Positions 8,044-16,618 of a stretch of DNA of 64,000 nucleotides are shown one piece after another. Under the pieces are notes generated by a model. It was not told where the DNA came from, did not search any database, and was given only the letters and a program-made list of their open reading frames with translations. The position numbers were made by a program, and so were the translations under genes. Each line of letters starts with the position of its first letter. Position 1 is the first letter of the stretch. Source of the stretch: UBA1141 sp963665155 (GTDB lineage Bacteria; Chloroflexota; Dehalococcoidia; Lucifugimonadales; UBA3495); NCBI GenBank assembly GCA_963665155.2, contig OY761986.2, positions 868,001 to 932,000 of the forward strand, written 5' to 3'.

Positions 8044-9261
8044 TTAGCCGCCCCGCTCGATTAGCTCTTTCAGCAAATCAATGCCAAGGTCCAGTTGAAC
8101 GTCCTCGCCTTCAACATCCGAAGCTTCCTGAATCACATTGGGTGTAAGCCCCGCACCTTCAATCAATGTGCCGTTGGGAGTGAACCACCGTGCGATCGTG
8201 AAGTTGACTCCGGAACGGTCGGTGAGACGGAACAGATTGTTGACGCTGCCTTTACCAAAGGTCAATGTACCAACCACCGTGGCTCTGCCATTGTCCATAA
8301 TTGCGCCGGTGAACACTTCGCTGGCGCTGGCGCTAAAATTGTTTACCAGCACTATCATGGGGATTTCCTTGGCTTTGCCACCGCTCTTAACTTTCCAGTC
8401 GGTGCGACGGTCTTGAGCGTCAACCTGGTAGAGCACCAACCCGTCATCCAAGAACTGGCTGGTTACATCGACTACCGAAGTGAGCAACCCTCCGGGATTA
8501 TTACGCAAGTCCAGCACTAGCCCGGCTCCATTGGATGCCTCGAACCGTTCCAGAGCATCCTCGAGTTCATCATTTGTCGTGCCGGAGAAAGTGAAAATCC
8601 TAAGGTGACCGATGTTGCCCACTTGCATAACCAAACGGACGCTCACCAAGGGGATTTTCCCCCTGATGATTTCCATAAGTTGGGGTTGGCTATTGTTCAG
8701 GTGTAGGATCAAAAGCTCAATGGGAGTGCCCTCCTCGCCTCGTATCTTGGTGACTGCTTCCATCAAGCTGAGTCCTTGGGTACTCTCTCCAGCAATTTCC
8801 AAAATAATGTCGCCGGGGCGTATGCCTGCTTTCTCCGCCGGAGCGTCGGGCATGGGAGCAATGATGGTGATCCTACCGTCCCTCAAGCCCACTTCCGCGC
8901 CAATACCTTCGAAGAAGCCTTTGATGTTCTGGGACTCTACGGCAAATTGGTCTTCGGTTAGAAAAGCCGCATAAGGGTCGCCCAATGCTTGTAACATCCC
9001 ACGAATCGCACCGTCGCTCAGCTCCTTGCCGTTCAGCCCTTCGCCATCGATGTGTTCGCGTTCCAACAGGCGCCAGACCTCGGCCAAACGTTGGAAGTCG
9101 GAAGGTAAATCCTCGAAAGCCTCATCAACTGCGGAGCCGTTGCCGGAGTCGCCGGAAGTGCGGGAACTGCAACCGATAATGGCTATAAGCGCCATCATTA
9201 ACGAAATGGCAGCCAAAACTCCGAGGAAGGACCTACGGCTGCGCCATTTAGGGCTGATCAA
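8044..9261 (-). CDS. S41 family C-terminal processing peptidase (CtpA-like), probable lipoprotein
   Basis: 405 residues. The N-terminus (SLMMALIAIIGCSS) looks like a lipoprotein signal with Cys at about residue 31, so the enzyme sits outside the membrane. An N-terminal helical region is followed by a PDZ domain (about 120-200; PAEKAGIRPGDIILEIAG) and the S41 domain with LVLDLRNNPGG, the catalytic Ser in NFSASASEVF and Lys in LTFGKGSVN. It cleaves C-termini of exported or misfolded proteins. It shares a transcript with smpB, so a tail-processing protease and the trans-translation factor are made together. Confidence 0.92.
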   Translation of the reverse strand: MISPKWRSRRSFLGVLAAISLMMALIAIIGCSSRTSGDSGNGSAVDEAFEDLPSDFQRLAEVWRLLEREHIDGEGLNGKELSDGAIRGMLQALGDPYAAFLTEDQFAVESQNIKGFFEGIGAEVGLRDGRITIIAPMPDAPAEKAGIRPGDIILEIAGESTQGLSLMEAVTKIRGEEGTPIELLILHLNNSQPQLMEIIRGKIPLVSVRLVMQVGNIGHLRIFTFSGTTNDELEDALERFEASNGAGLVLDLRNNPGGLLTSVVDVTSQFLDDGLVLYQVDAQDRRTDWKVKSGGKAKEIPMIVLVNNFSASASEVFTGAIMDNGRATVVGTLTFGKGSVNNLFRLTDRSGVNFTIARWFTPNGTLIEGAGLTPNVIQEASDVEGEDVQLDLGIDLLKELIERGG

Positions 9262-9609
9262 AAAAGCGGACTCCCGGCCGATGCCTATTTAAGTTAGAAA
9301 TATGCTCGCAAGCTGGGTACCTGTTTAGCTACGCTCCTCCCAGACTGCGTGCTCAATTGTAACATAGCTAACTCTTATTCTAGCTTCGCAGACGACGGTA
9401 GCGCGCCTGACCGCAGGCTCCACGCACTGCCTGGAACCAGGGACTCACATCTATAATCACCAAAACCGGTTTGACTGCCGCTTTGTGGCCGTACCACCAT
9501 TGTTGACACCGCGTTGACACCGCAATTTGGCTACTGCTAGGATTGTTACGTAACCAATTCCAACAGGCCCGCACCAATAACAAAAAGCGCTCAAGGCCAC
9601 CGGGCTTGG
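9262..9609. other. Divergent intergenic region (348 bp)
   Basis: Lies between the S41 protease (minus) and the HMG-CoA-synthase-like gene (plus) and must carry promoters for both. On the plus strand an 11-bp unit GTTGACACCGC occurs twice in tandem at 9502-9523. No coding potential is seen. Confidence 0.5.
9514..9543 (+). promoter_or_regulatory. Candidate sigma-70-type promoter for the thiolase operon
   Basis: TTGACA at 9514-9519 and TAGGAT at 9538-9543 with 18 bp between them. The -35 hexamer is perfect and duplicated 11 bp upstream; the -10 matches 4 of 6. It lies 67 bp before the GTG start. Confidence 0.45.
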
Positions 9610-11040
9610 GTGCCAGCTGGAGCAGATAGCTTGGCAGGAATATCGTCTTTCGGGGCTTATGTCCCCAGGTACCGCCTCGGGGCGGAAACGGATGGGTGGA
9701 ACTCGCCCCAAGAGCGGTCCGTCGCCAACTTTGATGAAGACAGCGTGACGATGGCGGTTGCGGCCGGCATCGACTGCTTGCGCGGCCAAGATCGCCAATC
9801 GGTTGACGGCATAATTTTCGCTACCACCACGACCCCATACGCTGAGAAGCAATGCGCTGCGATAATCGCCACGGCTTTGGATTTGCGCCGGGACATTTTC
9901 GCCGCCGATACAACCGACGTGCTTCGGGCGGGTACCACCGCAATGATGTCGGCGCTGAACTCGGTGATGGCTGGATCCGCAAGTAACGTCCTGGTCATCG
10001 CCAGCGACAACCGTCAGGGTGCACCCAGAGGGGATACCGAACGTAACTTGGGCGACGGCGCAGTCGCATTTCTTGTGTCCGACAGCGGGGTTATCGCCGA
10101 GTTGACCGGCTCCTACTCCATCACCGAAAACCTGATGGATTCCTGGCGCTCCACCGGTGATTCCTTTGTCCGGACCTGGGAAGACCGGTTCGCCACCGAG
10201 GAGGGGCTGGATCGCATTCTGGGGGACGCTCTTTCCGGCTATTTTAGTAAATACGGCATTGAAGCTAAAGATGTGGCTAAAGTCGCCTTCTACGCTCCGG
10301 ACGGTCGCCGCCACGGTCAGTTGACCCGGAAGGCCGGGTTTACGACAGAGCAAGTGCAGGACCCATTATTCGGCAAGCTGGGGAACACTGGGGCCGCATT
10401 TTCCTTGATGTTGCTGGCATCCGCCCTGGAATCGGCAACCCCAGGCCAATTACTGCTGACCGTCTCTTACGGTGACGGCAGCGACGTTTTAGGGTTCCGG
10501 ACCACGGACGCCGTATCAAACCGGACCCCGCGCATGGGCGTTTCCGGCTATCTGAACACTAAATCCCAACTTGACAGTTACGAGACCTTCGCAGGATGGC
10601 GGGAAGTCTGGGCAACCGATGGAGCACGCCGGCCCGATCCCAATTCCCCCTCGGTTACTGCGTTGTGGCGGGAGAGCGACAAGAACCTGCGTCTCTACGG
10701 CGCAACCTGCAACAACTGCGGCTACGTTCAGTACCCTGCACAGCGTGTCTGCGTTAACTGCCAGTCCAAAGACGACGCCACTCCCACCCGCTTTAGCGAC
10801 CGCAAGGGCACCGTTTTTACCTACTCAATGGACTATTTGGCGGCCACTACAGACAAGCCCTTGGTTATCACGATGATAGACTTCGAGGGCGGGGGACGCA
10901 TGCTCTGCATGATGACCGACCGCGAGTTGGAAGAGGTGCGTGTGGACATGCCCATAGAGATGAGCTTCCGCAAACTGCGGGTAGTTAACGGCATTCACAA
11001 TTATTATTGGAAAGCCGTGCCCCAACGGGCCATGGTTTAG
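9610..11040 (+). CDS. HMG-CoA synthase/KAS III-like protein fused to a DUF35 zinc-ribbon OB domain
   Basis: 476 residues. Residues 1-330 resemble the thiolase-fold HMG-CoA synthase / 3-oxoacyl-ACP synthase III group (FGAYVPRYRL, DEDSVTMAVAAG, ATTTTPYAEKQ, GDGAVAFL, KLGNTGAAFSLMLL). The C-terminal part holds a rubredoxin-like zinc ribbon CNNCGYVQYPAQRVCVNC and an OB fold (GTVFTYSMD), i.e. the DUF35 unit that in other organisms is a separate partner of thiolases. The nucleophilic Cys expected around residue 110 appears to be replaced (TTDVLRAGTTAM), so condensation activity is doubtful. GTG start; a later TTG is possible. First gene of a two-gene unit with the thiolase. Confidence 0.85.
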   Translation: MPAGADSLAGISSFGAYVPRYRLGAETDGWNSPQERSVANFDEDSVTMAVAAGIDCLRGQDRQSVDGIIFATTTTPYAEKQCAAIIATALDLRRDIFAADTTDVLRAGTTAMMSALNSVMAGSASNVLVIASDNRQGAPRGDTERNLGDGAVAFLVSDSGVIAELTGSYSITENLMDSWRSTGDSFVRTWEDRFATEEGLDRILGDALSGYFSKYGIEAKDVAKVAFYAPDGRRHGQLTRKAGFTTEQVQDPLFGKLGNTGAAFSLMLLASALESATPGQLLLTVSYGDGSDVLGFRTTDAVSNRTPRMGVSGYLNTKSQLDSYETFAGWREVWATDGARRPDPNSPSVTALWRESDKNLRLYGATCNNCGYVQYPAQRVCVNCQSKDDATPTRFSDRKGTVFTYSMDYLAATTDKPLVITMIDFEGGGRMLCMMTDRELEEVRVDMPIEMSFRKLRVVNGIHNYYWKAVPQRAMV

Positions 11041-11101
11041 GTGGCCAAGTGAGAAATTTCGGCGAACTAATCAGGCGCACTTAACATAACGGAGGCTCAT
11101 A

Positions 11102-12274
11102 ATGAGCGGCATTAGAGACCGGGTAGCCATCATCGGAATGGGTTGCACCAAATTCGGCGAAAGGTGGGATGCCAGTTCCTCCGACCTGATGGTCGAGGCA
11201 TCCTATGAGGCATTCAACGACGCAGGCATTGAAGGTAAAGACGTTCAGGCCGCTTGGTTGGGTACTGTAGGCTCTTTCCGCACTGGCCAACCCTTGGCCG
11301 AGGCCCTAAAGTTGGACTACATACCCATCTCCCGAGTGGAAAATGCTTGCGCTACCGCCACCGACGCTTTCCGCAACGCTTGTTACGCCGTGGCCGCGGG
11401 CATTTACGACATCGTGTTGGCCTTGGGCGTGGAAAAGCTCAAGGATTCGGGGTTCTCGGGGTTGGCAATTCCCGAAGCGCCGGGCTCAGACGTTGCGCCA
11501 CCAGCACCGCCTCCTTCTCAGTTCGCCATGGCCGCCACCCGATATTTCCACCAGTACGGGATCCCCTATGATGATGGAAAACTTACCCTGGCCCAGATTG
11601 CCAGCAAGAACCACCACAATGGCACTCTCAGCCCCAAGGCTCACTTCCAGCGGGAGGTCAGCACCGAACAGATAATAAACGCTCCCATGGTCGCCTGGCC
11701 ATTAGGTTTGTTCGATTGCTGTGGCGTCAGCGACGGTGCCGCTGCGGCTATCATTACCACGCCGGAAATCGCCAAGACTTTTAGGGACGACTATATCCTG
11801 GTTAAGGGATTGGGCCTGGCTGTGGGGGCCTTCGGTACCCTTCGCAACGACTGGGATTTCACCCACTTCCCAGAAACCGTCAGGGCTGCCCAAGCCACGT
11901 ACCAGGAAGCTGGCATCACCAACCCCAGGGAAGAACTGGACATGGCGATGGTCCACGATTGTTTCACAATCACCGAGTTGATTATCTACGAAGACCTGGG
12001 CATTAGCCCCAGGGGCCGCGCCAGCGAGGACGTTGAAGCTGGCACTTTCAGTTTGGAAGGGGACCTGCCGGTAAACACCGACGGTGGACTAAAGTGTTTT
12101 GGTCATCCCATCGGCGCCAGCGGTATACGCATGATCTACGAAGTCTACAAGCAGCTTCAAGGCAAGGCGGAGGGCCGCCAACTGAAAGACCCCACATTGG
12201 GTTTGACCCACAACTTGGGGGGACGGCCGGGTTCATTCACCTGCTCGGTGGCCATTTTCGGCACCCGTGACTGA
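11102..12274 (+). CDS. Thiolase (acetyl-CoA acetyltransferase / SCP2-thiolase type)
   Basis: 390 residues, full length. VAIIGMGCTKFGERWD starts the thiolase fold. The reactive Cys lies in VENACATATDAF, and the C-terminal HPIGASGIRM and HNLGGRPGSFTCSVAIFG supply the His and second Cys. This subgroup (archaeal and SCP2-like) commonly pairs with DUF35 OB-fold proteins; here the DUF35 unit is fused to the upstream gene product. Together they probably act on CoA esters in acyl or steroid side-chain degradation or in acetoacetyl-CoA metabolism, but the direction is not decidable from sequence. ATG with GGAGG 7 bp upstream, 61 bp after the preceding stop. Confidence 0.9.
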   Translation: MSGIRDRVAIIGMGCTKFGERWDASSSDLMVEASYEAFNDAGIEGKDVQAAWLGTVGSFRTGQPLAEALKLDYIPISRVENACATATDAFRNACYAVAAGIYDIVLALGVEKLKDSGFSGLAIPEAPGSDVAPPAPPPSQFAMAATRYFHQYGIPYDDGKLTLAQIASKNHHNGTLSPKAHFQREVSTEQIINAPMVAWPLGLFDCCGVSDGAAAAIITTPEIAKTFRDDYILVKGLGLAVGAFGTLRNDWDFTHFPETVRAAQATYQEAGITNPREELDMAMVHDCFTITELIIYEDLGISPRGRASEDVEAGTFSLEGDLPVNTDGGLKCFGHPIGASGIRMIYEVYKQLQGKAEGRQLKDPTLGLTHNLGGRPGSFTCSVAIFGTRD

Positions 12275-12350
12275 CCCGTGACTGACTGGGGACGCTGACC
12301 TGAGTTGAGCCGGACGCGGCTCGATTTTAGACTCGGGCGATGAAACAATA

Positions 12351-12427
12351 AGAGCGTTCGGGGTTCGGATACAGCCACCCAATGGTTTGTGGTGGCGATG
12401 CCGAAACCTCCGAGCGCTCTTTTCTTT
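12351..12427 (+). terminator. Long composite terminator hairpin after the thiolase gene
   Basis: AGAGCG-TTCGG-GGTTCGG (12351-12368) pairs imperfectly with CCGAAACC-TCCGA-GCGCTCT (12401-12420). An inner stem GCCACC / GGTGGC closes the loop, and TTTTCTTT follows. The structure is unusually long (about 70 nt) for a simple terminator. Confidence 0.65.
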
Positions 12428-12657
12428 AGCGATTATTTTCTTTGTTGAAGCGTACCGTATTCACAGGATTCGGGCGTCATGAGTGCTAAATAAACTTACT
12501 CTTGCCGTGCCACCAATTGCGCCACATTTCAAGCTTGGCGCGAAACCAGGTTCCGCTTCCGGTGCGTGGCGCCGACCATACCAGGCACCAGGAAGCGCAT
12601 AATCATAGCGTTTTTCAAAAAAGTTTAATAAATGGTCAAAATTCGCTTGCAAAATCC

Positions 12658-12687
12658 TTGATTAGCCGGGTGAGAGCCTGATATAAA
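12658..12687 (+). promoter_or_regulatory. Candidate promoter of the minCDE operon
   Basis: TTGATT (12658-12663) and TATAAA (12682-12687) separated by 18 bp, about 65 bp before the chosen minC start. Confidence 0.4.
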
Positions 12688-12752
12688 CGGGCTGACATAA
12701 CGTGTTGAAGTGGGTTTTGTTGCTTGGGCGTGGAGTTGGGAACGGAGGATGT

Positions 12753-13703
12753 GTGGCGACAAAGACCGGGGTGGTCCAGGTCTCGGGTAGAGGCTCCAAC
12801 GTAGATTTCACCATCGACGATTCCGTACCGTTTAACGAGGTTGCCAAAGGGTTGCGGGATTACTTGGTGGAACACCGCGGGTTGTGGTCCAAGGGCACCA
12901 TCGGCGTTAATGCTGGCCGTTGGATGCTCTCTCAAGACCAATTGGGGCAGATCAAGCAAATCATTGAAACCGAGTCCGGCTTAACGGTCGGCCGGTTCTG
13001 GTGTCCCCCCAGTCGCTTGGAAGCCGCCATTGCCGAACATTCCGTCCTCACCGAAACGCCTCCCGAAGACCAGACCGACGCCGCGCAAGTCTCCGGCATA
13101 GACCGCGCTTCCGGCCCGGTTCTCGTTCACAATGCTGGCCCCAATGCGATGAAGGCCACGGCGGTGTCCGCAGTTCCGTCTATGCTACCGTCGGCGGTAC
13201 CGTCCATAGAAGCCTTTCTGGAAAAACACTCTCAAGGCTCCGCAACGGAATTTTCCAGGAACAAGTCCTCCCAAACGCGTAATTCCGGCAAGGGTTTGAC
13301 CACGGAAGCGCTGTTCGTCAAAACCACGTTTCGCTCCGGTGAGTCCATCAGGTACCACGGCGACGTTATTGTGCTAGCCGATGTAAACCCCGGTGCCGAG
13401 ATCATCGCTGAGGGAGATATCGTCGTCTTCGGAAGTTTGCGAGGCTCGGCCCACGCAGGTTCGGCCGGAGACACCAGAGCGACCATAATCGCTCTGGAAC
13501 TGGACTCGCCCCGCATCCAGATCGGCCCTTACACCGGTTTAGCCCCGACGGCAAACTCGGACCCTACATCAAGCTCGAAAACAAGCTCCAACACAATGGG
13601 GGCAGGCCCTAAAATCGCGTACGCCAAGCGGCGCTCAATTTACGTATCGCCATATGTCGGCAGGTTCGCAAGATATAGCAGAGGCATTCTCTATGAAGGG
13701 TAG
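12753..13703 (+). CDS. minC: Septum site-determining protein MinC
   Basis: About 316 residues from the GTG at 12753, chosen because GGAGG lies 4-8 bases upstream; an upstream in-frame ATG at 12702 would add 17 unsupported residues. The N-terminal FtsZ-inhibiting domain (TIDDSVPFNEVAKGLRDYL) is followed by a poorly conserved linker rich in Ser/Pro/Ala and the C-terminal beta-helix domain that binds MinD (FRSGESIRYHGDVIVLADVNPGAEI, EGDIVVFGSLRGSAHAG, RIQIGPY). MinC with MinD blocks FtsZ polymerisation at the poles. A roughly 50-residue C-terminal extension follows the helix. Its stop overlaps the minD start. Confidence 0.9.
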   Translation: MATKTGVVQVSGRGSNVDFTIDDSVPFNEVAKGLRDYLVEHRGLWSKGTIGVNAGRWMLSQDQLGQIKQIIETESGLTVGRFWCPPSRLEAAIAEHSVLTETPPEDQTDAAQVSGIDRASGPVLVHNAGPNAMKATAVSAVPSMLPSAVPSIEAFLEKHSQGSATEFSRNKSSQTRNSGKGLTTEALFVKTTFRSGESIRYHGDVIVLADVNPGAEIIAEGDIVVFGSLRGSAHAGSAGDTRATIIALELDSPRIQIGPYTGLAPTANSDPTSSSKTSSNTMGAGPKIAYAKRRSIYVSPYVGRFARYSRGILYEG

Positions 13704-14511
13704 AACAATCGTCATTACCTCCGGCAAAGGCGGGGTCGGAAAGACTACCGCTACAGCAAACATTGGCACTGGGCTGGCCATGCGAGGGCAGAGGGTCGTG
13801 GTGATCGACACCGACATCGGCCTACGTAATCTTGACGTGGTCATGGGCCTGGAAAACCGTATCGTCTACGATTTGGTCAACCTGATTGAAGGCGAATGCA
13901 AGCTCCATCAAGCAATGATTCGAGACAAAAGCCAGCATGAGCTCTACTTGATTCCCGCAGCTCAAACCAGAGACAAGAATAGTATCAACCCGGACCAACT
14001 GCGAGAATTATGCGCCAAATTGGAGGAAGAATTCGATTACGTATTGATGGACTGCCCTGCGGGAATCGAGCAAGGCTTCAAGAACGCTGTCGCAGCAGCA
14101 AAAGAAGCCATCATCGTAACCACGCCCGAAGTTTCAGCTATCAGGGATGCCGATAGGGTGATCGGTTTGTTGGAGTCTGCGGAACTGCAAAGGCCCAAGC
14201 TGATCATCAACCGTATCAATCCGGATATGGTCAAACGCGGTGACATGATGGACCAGCGGGACGTCGTCAGTTTGTTGGCCGTCGATGTCCTGGGTCTGGT
14301 ACCGGCGGACGAAAAGACCATCACCGCAGCCAACAAGGGCGTTCCGGTGGTTCACGACAAAAAGGCAGCTGCTGGCGCCGCTTTTCTGCGGATTGCGGCC
14401 AGGGTGGACGGGGACGAAGTCCCATTGATGGAAATCGAATCTAAATCCGGACTGTTGGCCAAGTTCAAGGGCCTGGTTGGGATTAACGGGAGCGCCTATT
14501 CTCATGCTTGA
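13693..14511 (+). CDS. minD: Septum site-determining ATPase MinD
   Basis: About 272 residues from ATG 13693, which overlaps the minC stop by 11 bp; this start places the deviant Walker A (SGKGGVGKTT) at residues 9-18 as is usual. IDTDIGLRNLDVVMGLENR and DYVLMDCPAGIEQGF (Walker B region) are typical MinD. The end SGLLAKFKGLVG is the amphipathic membrane-targeting helix. MinD-ATP dimerises on the membrane and recruits MinC; MinE releases it. Middle gene of minC-minD-minE with overlapping ends, so translation is coupled. Confidence 0.97.
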   Translation: MKGRTIVITSGKGGVGKTTATANIGTGLAMRGQRVVVIDTDIGLRNLDVVMGLENRIVYDLVNLIEGECKLHQAMIRDKSQHELYLIPAAQTRDKNSINPDQLRELCAKLEEEFDYVLMDCPAGIEQGFKNAVAAAKEAIIVTTPEVSAIRDADRVIGLLESAELQRPKLIINRINPDMVKRGDMMDQRDVVSLLAVDVLGLVPADEKTITAANKGVPVVHDKKAAAGAAFLRIAARVDGDEVPLMEIESKSGLLAKFKGLVGINGSAYSHA

Positions 14512-14794
14512 GTTTTTGCGGTGGCTGCTAAACCAACGGGACTTCGCCAAGGACCGGGAAAACACCAAGGACACTGCCAGGCAGCGCCTTCAACTGGTGT
14601 TGATGCACGATCGGCTTGACCTGCCTCCGGAAACGATGGAATCCATGAAACTGGAAATCTATGAAGTGGTTTCTCGCTACCTGGTTGTTGAGGAAGACTT
14701 CATGGAGTTTGAAATCCGCCGTTTAGATGAGTTAATGGTCCTGGTTTCCAACATTCAAGTGAAGGAACTGGACCGGTTGGTCACGGTTTCGTAA
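14504..14794 (+). CDS. minE: Cell division topological specificity factor MinE
   Basis: 96 residues from ATG 14504, overlapping the minD stop by 8 bp. MLEFLRWLL is the membrane-binding N-terminal helix, followed by the MinD-contact segment (TARQRLQLVLMHDRLDLPPE) and the dimerisation beta-sheet domain (VVSRYLVVEEDFMEFEIRR). It stimulates MinD ATPase and sets the mid-cell position of the Z ring. Start chosen over the upstream in-frame ATG (14477) because MinE proteins begin M-(L/I)-x-F. Confidence 0.95.
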   Translation: MLEFLRWLLNQRDFAKDRENTKDTARQRLQLVLMHDRLDLPPETMESMKLEIYEVVSRYLVVEEDFMEFEIRRLDELMVLVSNIQVKELDRLVTVS

Positions 14795-14857
14795 TCCTAC
14801 TCTTGCGACTTGGTCCAACGTGAATCCAGTTGGCCCACGATTCTTGAATCGACAAAT

Positions 14858-14888
14858 GCGCCGCTTTAACCAGCGGCGCTACTCTTTT
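14858..14888 (+). terminator. Terminator of the min operon
   Basis: GCGCCGC (14858-14864), loop TTTAACCA, GCGGCGC (14873-14879), then TACTCTTTTC. It lies 64 bp after the minE stop. Confidence 0.7.
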
Positions 14889-14956
14889 CGCCAGTGTCTT
14901 GAACAGCCCCTGCGCCCCAATCATATATCCTAAACTGATCCCAAGGTGAAAAATAC

Positions 14957-15139
14957 TTAAAGCTGGCCCTTCTGGTGGAGTGAAGTAAGCCATTGGTGGA
15001 TGTGGGTGCGGTTCATAGTCGCCAAGCCTGGTAGCCCGACTCTACGGGCGAATTCGGACAGCATCCGCAGCCTATCCTCGTAAATACCAACGTGTTCTGC
15101 TTGCGCCCTCCGGCTCCAACGGCTAGAATGGAGCTTCAA
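14957..15139 (-). pseudogene. N-terminal remnant of a tyrosine recombinase
   Basis: 60 codons resembling the SAM-like core-binding domain of phage-type integrases: IYEDRLRMLSEFARRVGLPG, then HIHQWLTSLHQKG. The pattern Y...F...G.P.L......HI..WL..L..KG matches the N-terminal part of the island integrase at 35341-35826. No catalytic domain follows on the minus strand, where the next frame is non-homologous. It lies outside the island, next to the left tRNA-Val repeat, which suggests an older insertion at the same site. Confidence 0.4.
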
Positions 15140-15236
15140 TTCAGGGCTTCATCCAAGACGCATTCACGATTGAAATTGGGTGTACCAACATACGAGCTAG
15201 ATGATTTCAAAATCATGGCAGACCTCCTGGGTTTGC

Positions 15237-15256
15237 TATAATTAGCTTCGTATAAT
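15237..15256 (+). promoter_or_regulatory. Stranded promoter of the original tRNA-Val gene
   Basis: Two TATAAT hexamers (15237-15242 and 15251-15256) precede the truncated tRNA. If the island entered the tRNA anticodon region, this is the native promoter cut off from the intact gene now 20.6 kb away. Confidence 0.4.
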
Positions 15257-15279
15257 TCCACCTAGTAATCATGCCACGT

Positions 15280-15318
15280 GGGCGGTTAGCTCAGCTGGTT
15301 AGAGCGCCTGCTTTACAC
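15280..15318 (+). repeat. attL: 5' half of tRNA-Val left at island boundary
   Basis: 39 bases identical to 35936-35974, starting at the first base of the acceptor stem (GGGCGG) and stopping at the anticodon loop (TTTACAC). The 3' half of the tRNA is absent here. Confidence 0.85.
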
Positions 15319-15535
15319 TAATTCAGCCGTTAACGCTGTGCTTCCGTAGCTACAACCCTCTTCATTTCCAGTCCAGTTATGCGCTGTTAGAAACAGGCCT
15401 TCCAACCCCATTTTAGATGTTATAATTTTTCCCAATCCTCTATTACAACGCTGGCAAACAGGGATAAAGATCAAAGTCATCGCTTGCTCTGACGAACGAT
15501 TTTGTGTCCGTCCCGGCTATCCATAAGACTTATTT
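15319..15535. other. Left island edge, non-coding
   Basis: No gene seen. Contains CAGTTATGCGCTGT at 15374-15387, repeated in direct orientation at 35906-35919 at the other island end, and a related AACGCTGTGC at about 15332. Probable integrase arm-binding sites. Confidence 0.45.
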
Positions 15536-16618
15536 ATGATCACTGAATTCAAAATCGTCAATTATCGTGGCATAAGGGATCTTTCCGTCCAGCCGATTCG
15601 TCAAATCAACCTGATAACCGGAACAAACGGCGCGGGTAAAACAAGCTTGGCCGAGGCGATTTGGATATTTTACGGTCGATACAACCCGTCAATACTTTGG
15701 ACCGGAAATATCCAAAGGCGGTCGCAAGTCGAAGGGTCCAGTCCGCTCGCGGGTTTAGGTGAAAACCCTGTTGAGTTAAGTGGTACCGAAAGCGGGGAGG
15801 CATACGGCGTTAAGTTTGAATATGAAGAAACTATTTCCGCTTTAGGAGAGTCTTCACGACCACTTGGGAATCTGATAGTTGGCGGCCAAGTAGGATCACC
15901 ATTAGAAGTGCAACCCGGCGCGGTACAGCTTACTGCGATTGGAGAACTTGTTGCGACTTACCGACCGGGTAATCCAAATGAATCCATAACATTCCCAGTG
16001 AGTATGGGGCCTTCAGGACCGGCTCTAGGCGTCAAGCAACTGCCACGTAAGCGCCCATTAGGCCTTCTCGTATCGAGAGCAAACTCCTACCCGGTTGACG
16101 ACGACACGATCAGTAGATTCTCGGACGTCATCGCGAAAGGTGAACGCGGACGGTTAATGGAAATGTTAAACCTAATTCAGCCGATCGTGAAGGACCTACA
16201 GGTCCTGTATCGACAGGGCAGGGCTAGCGTTTGGGCTGAATTGAAAAGCGGAGAGTCATTACCGTTTGAATCTTTAGGCGGAGGGGCTGTTCGACTCCTA
16301 AATTTATTCGTCAATTTCTATGCGGTGGAAGGTGGCATTATCGTCATTGATGAAATAGACAATGGCATTCACTATAGATCATTGCCCGAAATGTGGAAGC
16401 AGATACAAGTGCTGTGCAAAACCTTAAACGTTCAATGTGTAGCGACGACCCACAGCTTTGAATGCGTACAAGCTGCCTCCAGTTTGGGAGAGGATGGGCG
16501 ACCCTCGCCTGATTTCGCATTACACCATTTACACTCTAAAGACGGGGTTCGACAAACTGAGTCCTATACTGATGAAAAACTGATGGGAGCCTTAATTTTA
16601 GGGTTTGAAGTCAGATGA
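15536..16618 (+). CDS. AAA family ATPase (OLD/RecF-like), first gene of a putative defence pair
   Basis: 360 residues. MITEFKIVNYRGIRDLSV opens like RecF/SMC/OLD ATPases. Walker A is GTNGAGKTS (residues about 30-38), the signature region is FESLGGGAVRLLNLF, Walker B is IIVIDEIDNGIHY, and the switch His is in ATTHSFECVQA. All ATPase motifs appear intact. The stop codon overlaps the next start (ATGA). An ABC-type ATPase followed by a small TOPRIM-like protein is the layout of OLD-derived anti-phage systems such as PARIS; assignment here is by architecture. First gene inside the island's left edge. Confidence 0.85.
   Translation: MITEFKIVNYRGIRDLSVQPIRQINLITGTNGAGKTSLAEAIWIFYGRYNPSILWTGNIQRRSQVEGSSPLAGLGENPVELSGTESGEAYGVKFEYEETISALGESSRPLGNLIVGGQVGSPLEVQPGAVQLTAIGELVATYRPGNPNESITFPVSMGPSGPALGVKQLPRKRPLGLLVSRANSYPVDDDTISRFSDVIAKGERGRLMEMLNLIQPIVKDLQVLYRQGRASVWAELKSGESLPFESLGGGAVRLLNLFVNFYAVEGGIIVIDEIDNGIHYRSLPEMWKQIQVLCKTLNVQCVATTHSFECVQAASSLGEDGRPSPDFALHHLHSKDGVRQTESYTDEKLMGALILGFEVR

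Larger units (their letters stand above)
12275..12752. other. Intergenic region before minC (478 bp)
   Basis: Holds the large terminator hairpin at 12351-12427 and a promoter candidate at 12658-12687. The AT-rich middle (12420-12640) has no supported gene. Confidence 0.5.

Noticed and set aside
9457..10353. 298-codon minus-strand ORF
   Set aside because: Antisense to the HMG-CoA-synthase-like gene, which has clear homology.
14781..14993. 70-codon minus-strand ORF after the min operon
   Set aside because: Overlaps the min terminator and shows no homology-like pattern; does not continue the integrase fragment.
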